A program made the translations under genes and the position numbers. Below, piece by piece: positions 18,914-26,398 of a stretch of 56,189 nucleotides of DNA. The DNA is taken from positions 1 to 56,189 of the forward strand of contig NZ_JROH01000002.1 in assembly GCF_000786205.1 (NCBI RefSeq), read 5' to 3'. Numbering within the stretch: position 1 is the first letter of the stretch; the number at the start of each line of letters is the position of its first letter. The notes below the pieces were generated by a model. It was not told the DNA's origin. It made no database searches and saw only the letters and a program-made list of their open reading frames with translations. This DNA comes from Sphingomonas sp. 37zxx. Lineage in GTDB: Bacteria > Pseudomonadota > Alphaproteobacteria > Sphingomonadales > Sphingomonadaceae.

Positions 18914-20775
18914 CCGCGCTTTCCTGGTCGCTCACCCTCACCACCCCGCTCGGCGACGGCGCGCTGAACCCCAGCAGCTTCACCGGCACCGAAGGGATTT
19001 CGGAGCCCTTCCACTTCACCTTGGTGGCGACGATGCCGGGCGATTTCGTCGATCCGGCCCCGCTGATCGGCCAGCCGGTGGCGATCGGACTGATCGGCGG
19101 CGACGGCGTCGTCCGGCACTTTCACGGCATCGTCATTCGCATGGCCCAGGCACATTCCACCTGCACGCTGGAGGTGCGGCCCTGGTTATCCCTGCTCGGC
19201 TATGCGCAGAACAACCGCATCTTCCAGAACAAGACGGTGATCGACATCGTCAAAGCGGTGTTCGCCGACTATCCCGCCGCCGATTTCCGCGACGCCTGCG
19301 TGCTCGCTTATGATCCGATCGATTATTGCGTGCAGTTTGGCGAAAGCGACTTCGCCTTCGTCAGCCGGCTGCTGGAAGCGGCGGGCATCGCTTATTATTT
19401 CGAACATCAGGCGGCCGCCCACACGCTGGTGCTGGTCGACGATTCGGCCAATTTCCCGGCCTGCCCAAATTCGGCGACGGTGCCTTGGCTGAGCCTGGGC
19501 GATAGCAGCGAATGGCTGAGCGATGCGCGCATCGCCACGATCGAACATCGCCAGGCGCTGGTGCCCGATGGCTACAGGACCAGCGACTATCATTTCGTCA
19601 CCCCGCTGACGACGCTGCTCGGCACCGCGGGCGGCGGCAAAATCTATGAATATCCCGGCGGCTTCACCAAGAAAGACCAGGCCGACGCCACCGCCAAGCG
19701 ACGGGCCGAGGAAGTGGCGGCGGCCAAGGTGCTGCTCGCCGGCACCTCGCCGCTTCGCCATCTGGCGGCGGGTACGCGCTTCACGCTCAGCGGCTATCCC
19801 ACCGGCGCGCTCAACGCCGACTATGTCCTGCTGTCGGTCGAGCATCGCGCCGAGCGGCGGCACTATGCGAACGCCTTCACCGCCTTCCCCGCCGCGACGC
19901 CCTATCGCCCGCCGCGCCGGACGCCGCGCCCCAGCATCGCCGGCGCGCAGACCGCCAAGGTGGTAGGCCCTGCGGACAAGGAGATCTGGACCGACGAATA
20001 TGGCCGGATCAAGGTGCAGTTCCCCTGGGACCAGCAGGGCACATCCGACGAGAACAGCAGTTGCTGGATTCGCGTCGCGCAGAGCTGGGCCGGCACCGGC
20101 TGGGGCGGCTTCGCGCTGCCGCGCATCGGCCAGGAAGTGGTGGTGAGCTTCCTCGACGGCGATCCTGATCGTCCGCTGGTGACCGGCTGCGTCTATAACG
20201 GCACCAATCCGGTGCCCTATGCGCTGCCCGACAACATGACCCGCACCACGCTCAAGAGCCGATCGACCCCGCAGGCGGATGGCTTCAACGAGTTGCGCTT
20301 CGAGGACAAGGCGGGATCGGAAGAAGTGTTCCTGCAGGCGCAAAAGGACCTGACCGTCAGCGTCCTCAACAACGCGACCGAGACGGTGAAGCAGAAGCGC
20401 AGCGTGACGGTGCAGGAAGGCGATGCGAGCTTCACGGTGAGCAAGGGCAACTGGACGACGAAGGTGGAAACCGGGAACGCGACGCACGAGGTGAAGGGCA
20501 ACACGACGGTGAAGGTGGAGGGCAATGCCGAGGAGACGATCACCGGGAACCTGACGATCAAGGTCAGCGGTAACGTGACGATTCAGGCGAGCGGAAGTTG
20601 TTCGGTGGAGGCGACTGGGGCGCTGTCGGTGAAGGGCAGCAGCAGCGTGGCGATCGAAGCCGGCTCGTCCCTGACGCTAAAGGGCGCGACGGTGGCGGTG
20701 AGTGCAAGCGGGACGGGGTCGTTCGATGGCGGCGGGATGCTGGAGTTGAAGGGCGGGATGGTGAATTTGAATTGA
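18910..20775 (+). CDS. vgrG: T6SS spike protein VgrG (TssI)
   Basis: A 621-residue VgrG. The gp27-like part opens with LSWSLTLTTPLG and has YCVQFGESDFAFVSRLLEAA and GIAYYFEH. The gp5-like OB part has DEYGRIKVQFPWDQQG, CWIRVAQSWAGTGWGGFALP and DGDPDRPLVTGCVYNGTNP. A C-terminal beta-helix of Val/Gly/Thr repeats follows and ends in LELKGGMVNLN. No extra enzymatic domain is attached, so effectors would be carried through PAAR or adaptors. The GTG start overlaps clpV. The next gene, a putative DUF4157 effector, is convergent, 66 nt away across AT-rich DNA. Confidence 0.95.
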   Translation: MTALSWSLTLTTPLGDGALNPSSFTGTEGISEPFHFTLVATMPGDFVDPAPLIGQPVAIGLIGGDGVVRHFHGIVIRMAQAHSTCTLEVRPWLSLLGYAQNNRIFQNKTVIDIVKAVFADYPAADFRDACVLAYDPIDYCVQFGESDFAFVSRLLEAAGIAYYFEHQAAAHTLVLVDDSANFPACPNSATVPWLSLGDSSEWLSDARIATIEHRQALVPDGYRTSDYHFVTPLTTLLGTAGGGKIYEYPGGFTKKDQADATAKRRAEEVAAAKVLLAGTSPLRHLAAGTRFTLSGYPTGALNADYVLLSVEHRAERRHYANAFTAFPAATPYRPPRRTPRPSIAGAQTAKVVGPADKEIWTDEYGRIKVQFPWDQQGTSDENSSCWIRVAQSWAGTGWGGFALPRIGQEVVVSFLDGDPDRPLVTGCVYNGTNPVPYALPDNMTRTTLKSRSTPQADGFNELRFEDKAGSEEVFLQAQKDLTVSVLNNATETVKQKRSVTVQEGDASFTVSKGNWTTKVETGNATHEVKGNTTVKVEGNAEETITGNLTIKVSGNVTIQASGSCSVEATGALSVKGSSSVAIEAGSSLTLKGATVAVSASGTGSFDGGGMLELKGGMVNLN

Positions 20776-20841
20776 TAAAATATTCTGCAATTATTACTCA
20801 AAATCCTAAAGTTTACAATGCAATATAGCGATATATATTAT

Positions 20842-21996
20842 TCAAAGTATTTGATGACAATTCCAGCAAAGAGTTCTGTTTGATAGATTCTGCTCCTGGC
20901 AATGAGGACACACCCTGTCATACTTTGGTCTAGCATTGGGCCTCAACTTTACTACTACTCCAGTATTGTTTCCACTTTGGGTATTCTTTCTAATTTTGTC
21001 TTCATTCTGTCGCCAAATATGCGATGTTGGCTGACCGTTATAAGAGTTTCCACGATTTGTCTGTGGGTGCTGAGGAAAGACAGAAGCAGACTGATTGCCA
21101 AACCCACCATATTGATTGCCGAATATATGCCCTGCATCAGCTCTCTGACCTGGGTTTAGCGGCTGATTAATAAATTCACTGAATCCACTCACTCCACCTC
21201 CTGAATAGTTGATTGCGATTTGCTCAGGATAATTCGTGGAAGGGCTATTCACGTAGTTGCGGGTCGTCTGGTTCGTACCGGTTCCCTGCCCAATGTCGTT
21301 CGGCGTTATGACGCCATGATAAACGGTCTGCCCGCGAAGATTATAAATGCGGTCGAACCCGTGCGCACCTTCACCTGGACAATTGGGGTTGGTGCAGCCG
21401 GGCGTGCGGCAAGCAGAACTACGCTGAATGGCACTTGCGCGCTGCATCAATTTGGTAGGCGCGGTTGATTGCAACGCCGCCCGCATCCCCAGCCGGTCCG
21501 CCTCCGCCTCCAGCGCATGGTCCTGCACCACCGACACGCCGCTGCCCGGTGCCTTCACCCGCCCCTGGCGCTGCTGCACGACATGCGCGAGTTCGTGGCC
21601 GAGCAATTGCTGGCCCTGCACCGTTTCCGGCCGATACTGGCCTGGCGCGAAATAGATGTCGTGGCCGGTGGTGAAGGCGATCGCGCCGATCCGTGCCGCC
21701 TGCGGCCCTTCATGCACCCGCACGCGCGAGAAATCGGTGCCGAACGCCGCCTCCATCTTCGCCCGCACCGAATCGGAAAGCGGGTTGCCGCGCCCCTGCC
21801 CCAGCCCGAGCCGCATCGGATCGACTGCAAAGCTCTCCGCCGCGCCATGCGCCTGCAACGCGCGGGCAGGTAGGGTCGGCGTGCCCTTCGCCTGCAGCGC
21901 GGCTGCCAGCGGCGGTGCGCCCGGTGCCCGCATCTGCACCAGTTGCGGCCCCGGGCGTCCGCCCAGATAGCGCGCCTGGATTACCCGTCCGCTCAT
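20842..21996 (-). CDS. DUF4157 (eCIS core) metallopeptidase-like protein with nuclease-like Cys-rich C-terminus; putative effector
   Basis: A 384-residue two-part protein. Residues 1-50 are a Pro/Ala/Gln leader ([20 protein letters not shown]). Residues ~67-175 are the DUF4157 eCIS-core domain: [29 protein letters not shown], the zinc motif HELAH at 134-138 and a LEAEAD glutamate near 163-168, as in minimal metallopeptidases. The rest is AT-richer and has Cys196/201/206, an AGH motif (residues 288-290) with [12 protein letters not shown] at 307-309, NRG at 314-316 and Glu332, then C363-x2-C366-x10-C377-x2-C380. The AGH…PQ…N…E order resembles DNA/RNA non-specific (beta-beta-alpha-Me) endonucleases. 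Role as injected toxin is inference. Its ATG overlaps the GNAT stop. Confidence 0.8.
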   Translation of the reverse strand: MSGRVIQARYLGGRPGPQLVQMRAPGAPPLAAALQAKGTPTLPARALQAHGAAESFAVDPMRLGLGQGRGNPLSDSVRAKMEAAFGTDFSRVRVHEGPQAARIGAIAFTTGHDIYFAPGQYRPETVQGQQLLGHELAHVVQQRQGRVKAPGSGVSVVQDHALEAEADRLGMRAALQSTAPTKLMQRASAIQRSSACRTPGCTNPNCPGEGAHGFDRIYNLRGQTVYHGVITPNDIGQGTGTNQTTRNYVNSPSTNYPEQIAINYSGGGVSGFSEFINQPLNPGQRADAGHIFGNQYGGFGNQSASVFPQHPQTNRGNSYNGQPTSHIWRQNEDKIRKNTQSGNNTGVVVKLRPNARPKYDRVCPHCQEQNLSNRTLCWNCHQIL

Positions 21997-22499
21997 CGCC
22001 CCTGCCCTCCCTTGCCCATCAGCCGCGCGATCGGAATCTCCAGTCGCGGCTGGCCGTGCCCGTCGACGCCCACCTGGCGAAAGCCGAGATCTCGGTACCA
22101 GCGCGTCAGCCGGCCGCTGCCGCTATCCTGCGCTTCGAGCACCAGTTTGTGGCTGCCGGCGCGGAACCCGGCCTGCGCCGCCGAGGCGAGCAGCTGCACG
22201 CCGATGCCGCGATCGCGATAGGGCGCATCGACCCCCAGATCGGTGACGCGCGCTGCCACGCCGCCGGTATGCACCATTGCCGATCCGATCGTCCGCCCCT
22301 CGCTCGCCGCCGCGACTCGAACCCGCCCGCCGCCTTGTGGCATCGGCGGCAACAGCCGTGCGGCCGGTGCCTTGGCCTGCACCAGATGCCGGCCACCGGC
22401 AAAGGCCGGAGCCGGCGGACCGGCGAGCCGCCGCTGCACCACCTGTACCGCGTCCGCTGGCGACGCAACGCCCCAAGCCCGATCCCTAGGTGTTCCCAT
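21993..22499 (-). CDS. GNAT acetyltransferase with eCIS-style leader
   Basis: A 168-residue protein. Residues ~62-165 form a GNAT domain: a beta strand VAARVTDLGVDAPY, the acetyl-CoA pyrophosphate-binding loop RDRGIGVQLL (95-104), and RWYRDLGF (133-140). The first ~55 residues are not part of the fold and read ADAVQVVQRRLAGPPAP … LVQAKAPAARLLPP, resembling the leader of the DUF4157 protein next door. The gene stop overlaps the start of that protein (ATGA), so the two are coupled. It may be a second cargo, a modifier of the toxin, or protection for the producer; the sequence cannot decide. Confidence 0.75.
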   Translation of the reverse strand: MGTPRDRAWGVASPADAVQVVQRRLAGPPAPAFAGGRHLVQAKAPAARLLPPMPQGGGRVRVAAASEGRTIGSAMVHTGGVAARVTDLGVDAPYRDRGIGVQLLASAAQAGFRAGSHKLVLEAQDSGSGRLTRWYRDLGFRQVGVDGHGQPRLEIPIARLMGKGGQGR

Positions 22500-22675
22500 G
22501 GCAGCAACCTCCGCACCAAACGTTCAGCCGCAAGGCAAGCAAGCCTATCACAAATCATGCGACTCGCAAGTAACCTGCCGACGACCATCAGGCAGCCTAC
22601 ATTGGATTGACTCGGGAGATAATGTGCAGGACAAGACCAAGCGAAGGCTGGGATAGCAGACAGAAAGCAGACATC

Positions 22676-23311
22676 ATGTCGCGTCGCGACGTTCAACCAG
22701 TCGGCACTGGCCGCCTATTGCAACGCGCGGTCGCGCCGGGGCTGCCCGGTCGGCAGCGGATCGTGCGCCCGCCGCCCCGCGCCAATGCGGAGGCGCAGGA
22801 ACTCGTCGTCCAGCCCGGCGGCACCTTCGCGATGCGATCCGCTGAGCGGCACACGCTGGTGCGACCGTCGGGCACGTTCAATTTCGTGCGAGTGGAGGGT
22901 GAGACGTCGCGCACCCGCGCGACGCTGATGAGTTCGGGCTTGCCCCACGCCCAGATCGCTGCCGGTCGGCCCGTGGTCTATGCCGGCACCGCCCGGTTCG
23001 ACAGTGGCGCGATGGACTGGTGGAGCAATTACTCGGGCACTTACCAGCCGATCGACGCCTTTCGCAGCCGCGCGGGACTGCCGGAGGACAAGTTCGTACC
23101 ATGGCAGCGTCTCGCTTTGGGCGGCGTAGCGATGCAGCGCGGCGCCTTCACCGAACGCCGCACCGCCGCGCCACCACCCACGCCGCAAAAGCGCGAGGTT
23201 ACAAACGGTCACACAGCGTCCGCACCCCCAAAGCCTGCCGCTCCCATTGCTGTTCCGCCGTCGCGCGAACCAACAGCCGCGAACGTGGCGACGCCGAAAA
23301 CGTCGCGCTAA
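22676..23311 (+). CDS. Putative effector-like hypothetical protein with VQ leader
   Basis: A 211-residue protein, divergent from the GNAT/DUF4157 pair. It opens with a leader like its neighbours' (RRDVQPVGTGRLLQRAVAP … RIVRPPPRANA). The middle holds SSGLPHAQIAAGRPVVYAGT, GAMDWWSNYSGTYQPI and AGLPEDKFVPW, similar to a short 'G.PV.yAGe…W.N.SGhY.P…lP…F.P' module seen at the ends of several effector-like proteins. The tail (~155-211) is Pro/Ala/Thr-rich and disordered. ATG 22676 is chosen by the leader; ATG 22622, with a better GGGAGA site, is an alternative. Function is unknown. Confidence 0.6.
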   Translation: MSRRDVQPVGTGRLLQRAVAPGLPGRQRIVRPPPRANAEAQELVVQPGGTFAMRSAERHTLVRPSGTFNFVRVEGETSRTRATLMSSGLPHAQIAAGRPVVYAGTARFDSGAMDWWSNYSGTYQPIDAFRSRAGLPEDKFVPWQRLALGGVAMQRGAFTERRTAAPPPTPQKREVTNGHTASAPPKPAAPIAVPPSREPTAANVATPKTSR

Positions 23312-23642
23312 CAGTAGCTTGGCACGTTCTTGCAGTGGATGGATCGTTGGCAATGCGGGCATGTCATTGGTGGCGGCTCGGTGAGCGTATCGAGGATGGC
23401 GTGGCGTACGGCTGGCAGGGTTGGTTGCGCCACGAGTGCCTGAGCGAACTGCTTGGTCCCGGCATTTGCAGGATCACATCGAGTGTGGGTCGGTGGGACC
23501 GTGATGTCCGGATTTTGCAGATGTGTTCGAACGGCTTGCGGCGCTTGAAAACCCGATCCAAAATTTATTGGACGGTGCCCCCATGTTGCGATTCAAGCCG
23601 CCTTGGGGACGAGATGGCATTAAGCATAGCAGGGGCCAGCGA
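23312..23642. other. Stretch without a recognisable gene
   Basis: About 330 nt between the effector-like gene and the IS3 end. Open frames exist in both directions but none has recognisable motifs or a convincing start, and the sequence is AT-richer than the neighbouring genes. It may be decayed coding sequence displaced by the insertion to its right. Confidence 0.4.
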
Positions 23643-23835
23643 TGACCTGCCCCCACCGAGTGGACCGGGTTGATTGTTAGTGGATTATGTTCGTTGCCGC
23701 CATATCCGGGGCAGGTGGTCGGCAACCCAAGATGCTGTGCGGACGGACTGTGTTGTAATGCCGCCGCCAAGCTGCGATCAGCACTTTTGCCTCGGCAAGA
23801 CTGTAGAAGATCTCGTCGTTTATACCAAGGTTCAT
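23643..23835 (-). mobile_element. Terminal fragment of an IS3-family insertion sequence
   Basis: The sequence TGACCTGCCCCCACCGAGTG starting at 23643 looks like the terminal inverted repeat of an IS3-family element, and the 3' end of its transposase lies just inside. Only one end is present: the element stops at the palindrome near 23835, where sequence of a copper ATPase begins. The rest of the element and its other end are not in the window. Confidence 0.65.
23677..23823 (-). pseudogene. IS3-family transposase (OrfB) C-terminal remnant
   Basis: The frame ends [20 protein letters not shown], then HYNTVRPHSILGCRPPAP and a short tail. This is the C-terminus of the integrase-core (rve) domain of IS3 transposases (the 'a…i..W...YN..RPHssLgy.pP' block). 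About 49 residues remain. Upstream the frame enters the palindrome and then the antisense of the ATPase remnant, so no catalytic DDE residues except those near the end survive. Confidence 0.85.
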
Positions 23836-23861
23836 TGACATGAACCTTGGTATAAACGACG
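23814..23861. repeat. Near-perfect 22-bp-arm palindrome at the IS3/copA junction
   Basis: The left arm 23814-23835 is the exact reverse complement of 23840-23861, with only TGAC between. The right arm is the start of the ATPase remnant (…GGTATAAACGACG, coding Gly-Ile-Asn-Asp); the left arm runs into the transposase remnant. A fold-back of this kind can arise by replication template switching or inversion at a break. As RNA it would form a strong hairpin. Confidence 0.9.
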
Positions 23862-24187
23862 CCCCTGCTCTTGCTTCGGCCGACGTCGGCATCGCGATGG
23901 GAACCGGCGCGGACGTGGCGATGGAAAGCGCGGGGATCACCCTGCTGGGCGGCGATCTGATGGGCATCGTTCGGGCGCGGAAACTGGCCCGTGCTACGAT
24001 GCGGAATATCAAGCAGAACCTGGGGTTTGCTTTTACCTACAACGCCTTGGGCATACCCGTTGCGGCAGGTATGCTGTATCCGTTCACCGGCATGCTGCTG
24101 TCGCCGATGATCGCTGCGGCTGCGATGAGCCGTTCATCGGTTTCGGTCATCACCAACGCACTGCGGCTCCGACGCATCGCGCTATGA
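23840..24187 (+). pseudogene. Copper P1B-type ATPase (CopA) C-terminal remnant
   Basis: The frame reads [77 protein letters not shown] and [19 protein letters not shown] sequence to a stop. This is the hinge motif (GDGxNDxPAL, here starting at GIND) and the last two membrane helices of a Cu(I)-exporting P1B ATPase. Roughly 115 of ~750-800 residues survive; the ATP-binding, CPC and metal-binding parts are missing. The cut coincides with the IS3-linked palindrome. It is convergent with the GH92 gene, 2 nt away. Confidence 0.88.
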
Positions 24188-24189
24188 TC

Positions 24190-26376
24190 CTATTGCCCCC
24201 AGCGCGTCGGCTTGTCCGAAAGCGTCAGGACCAGTTGGCCGCCTGCGGTGATCTCTGCCTGGTGCAGGAAGGGGGTGGTCAGCGGCTTTCCGTTCAGCGT
24301 CGCCGAGGCGATGTAGATCCGTCCCGGTCGCCAGTTGCGCGCGGTGATGACGAAACGGCGGCCCTCTTCGCCCGTGATCACGCCCTGCGGCTGGTGCGGC
24401 GCGTGGAGATAATAGAGATCGGTCGTCAGCTTGGGGAACAGCCCCAGCCGGTTGAACACATAATGCGAACTCATCGCGCCATTATCTTCGTCGCCGGGAT
24501 AGGCGTCGGGCGTAAAGCGCTGGAAAATCTGGTTCGCCCAATAGCTGGCCAGATCGGGCCGGCCGACATCGCTGAACAGCCACGGCGTGGCGAAGCTGGG
24601 TTCGTTGGTGATGTCGATCAGATTGGCGTCGAGCGCGTGGCGCAGCCGCGCGACGAACCGTTCGCGCCCGCCCATCGCGGCCACCATGCCCGGCACGTCG
24701 TGCAACAGGGTGTAGGAATAGACCCAGGCCGTGCCCTCATAAAAGCCGACATTGTCATATTTCTTGCCGTCCCAGCCCAGCTTGGGGTCGATGGCCTGGA
24801 AGCGGCCATCGGCATAGCGCGGCAGGATGAAGCCCGAAAAGCCGTCGCTGGTCGCATCCGGGTTCCACACCTTGCGCCAATTGTCCGATCGCGCGAGCAA
24901 CGCCTTGGCCTCGTCGGCCTTGCCGATCGCGGCGGCGAGCCGACTGGCGTAGAAATCATTGAGTGCCAGGGCGGGCGTGGACGAGCCGGACTTGGCGCGC
25001 TGGTTATCCGGCTCCGGGCTGCGGTCGCCGACCGCGAACCAGCCATCGATCAGATAGCGCGGCCGCCGCCCTTCATAGGCATTGTGCAGCGCGACCGGTG
25101 CCGCCTGTTGCCAGTCGATACCGGGCACACCACGGATCAGCGCCTCTCCCAGCACATTATCGACATCATCGCCGCCCTGCCCGACGTGATAGTTGCGCCC
25201 GGCGATAAAGGCGGTGTGCGCCGCGCCATACCGCGCAAAGGTCCGCACGATCGAGGCGACATTGTCGCGATACACACTGGGTCGCAGCAGCGACATCAGC
25301 GGGAAGCTGGTGTGATAGGTGTCCCACAGCGTATAATAATCGTCCCAGTGCGGCGTCGCGCGGTCGGCGACAGACTGGTCGCGGCTGCGGTCGCGCGGCT
25401 GGATCGCGCTGTGATAGAGCGCGGTGTAGAAACGGCGCTTGTCGGCATCGCCCACGCCGTCGATCGTGGCGCGCGCCAGTTCGCGGTTCCAATCGGCGCG
25501 GGCGCCGGCCCGCACCGCCTCGAAATCCCAGCCGGCAATATCCTCCGCCAGCAGTTCGGCGGCGCGCTCGGCACTGGTGAAGGATACCGCCAGCTTCATC
25601 AGAACGGGCGTATCGGGCGTCGCATCGAACTGCCACCAGCCCGCAAGCTGGGTATCCGCCGGTGCGGTCGCGCTGGTCGCGCCGGGGCGATCCTCCTTGC
25701 CCACCCGCAGGCCCCAGCGCGTCGGCTTGCGATCGAGCTGGGCAACGAACCAGATATCGACTTCGGCGGGGTTCCAATAGCTGCGCGCCCGCACACGCCC
25801 GTGGATGCGCCCGGTGGCGGGATCGAGGGTTACATCCGCGCCCGCGCTGGCCAGTTCGCCGCGAATCTTGCGGGTGATGTCGAACACCATCGTCGCCGGT
25901 GCGCCCGCCGGATAGGTAAAGCGATAGAGCGCGGCAGTCGGCGCCGGCGTCACTTCGGCGCGGATGCCGTAGCGCGTCAGGGTGACGGCATAGGCATCGG
26001 CGGCCAGCACCTCCTCCGCCTTGGGCGACAGATGCTGCGCCTCTTCGAACACGGGATCGCCCGTCTGGGGAGAGACCAGGAACGTGCCATAGGTCGTCCG
26101 CCCGCCCGAACCCTGGGTGTGGAGTTGGGCAAAGCCGCTGATGGGGGCGTCCTTGTCATAGCCCGCATTGCTGCCGGTCAGCGTTTCGGGGCTCGGATGG
26201 ATGGAACCCGCCGGTCGCGCCGGTCCGGGAATGGTATCGCCCTGATCGTCATTGCCGGTGCCGATGCGCGGATCGACATAGCGATAGAGGTCGGTCTGCG
26301 CCGCCGCTGGCAGCGCCATGCCCCCCGCGAGCAGCAGGGCCGCGACGGTCGCATGGCGGGATGAACGATGGCGCAT
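24190..26376 (-). CDS. GH92 family alpha-1,2-mannosidase, secreted
   Basis: A 728-residue exported glycosidase. The signal peptide (VAALLLAGGMALPAAAQ) is followed by YVDPRIGTGNDDQGDTIPGP, the standard GH92 opening. Other GH92 blocks are HWDDYYTLWDTYHTSFPLMS, GGDDVDNVLGEALIRG and, at about 627-640, PGDEDNGAMSSHYVFNRLG, which carries conserved catalytic-site acidic residues. GH92 enzymes are calcium-dependent exo-mannosidases acting on N-glycans and mannans. ATG 26376 is chosen because AGGAGAGAAGA precedes it and the signal peptide starts there; the longer open frame upstream overlaps GH28. It is the last gene of the TonB-GH28-GH92 operon. Confidence 0.93.
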   Translation of the reverse strand: MRHRSSRHATVAALLLAGGMALPAAAQTDLYRYVDPRIGTGNDDQGDTIPGPARPAGSIHPSPETLTGSNAGYDKDAPISGFAQLHTQGSGGRTTYGTFLVSPQTGDPVFEEAQHLSPKAEEVLAADAYAVTLTRYGIRAEVTPAPTAALYRFTYPAGAPATMVFDITRKIRGELASAGADVTLDPATGRIHGRVRARSYWNPAEVDIWFVAQLDRKPTRWGLRVGKEDRPGATSATAPADTQLAGWWQFDATPDTPVLMKLAVSFTSAERAAELLAEDIAGWDFEAVRAGARADWNRELARATIDGVGDADKRRFYTALYHSAIQPRDRSRDQSVADRATPHWDDYYTLWDTYHTSFPLMSLLRPSVYRDNVASIVRTFARYGAAHTAFIAGRNYHVGQGGDDVDNVLGEALIRGVPGIDWQQAAPVALHNAYEGRRPRYLIDGWFAVGDRSPEPDNQRAKSGSSTPALALNDFYASRLAAAIGKADEAKALLARSDNWRKVWNPDATSDGFSGFILPRYADGRFQAIDPKLGWDGKKYDNVGFYEGTAWVYSYTLLHDVPGMVAAMGGRERFVARLRHALDANLIDITNEPSFATPWLFSDVGRPDLASYWANQIFQRFTPDAYPGDEDNGAMSSHYVFNRLGLFPKLTTDLYYLHAPHQPQGVITGEEGRRFVITARNWRPGRIYIASATLNGKPLTTPFLHQAEITAGGQLVLTLSDKPTRWGQ

Positions 26377-26398
26377 CTTCTTCTCTCCTGAACGCGCG

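Noticed and set aside
20902..21159. Hydrophobic open frame antisense to the toxin domain, considered as an immunity protein
   Set aside because: It overlaps the coding strand of the DUF4157 gene completely, lacks a ribosome site and looks like the mirror of AT-rich coding DNA.
24184..26364. Long plus-strand open frame opposite GH92
   Set aside because: No motifs, no start signal; GH92 on the minus strand has a signal peptide and family motifs across its length.
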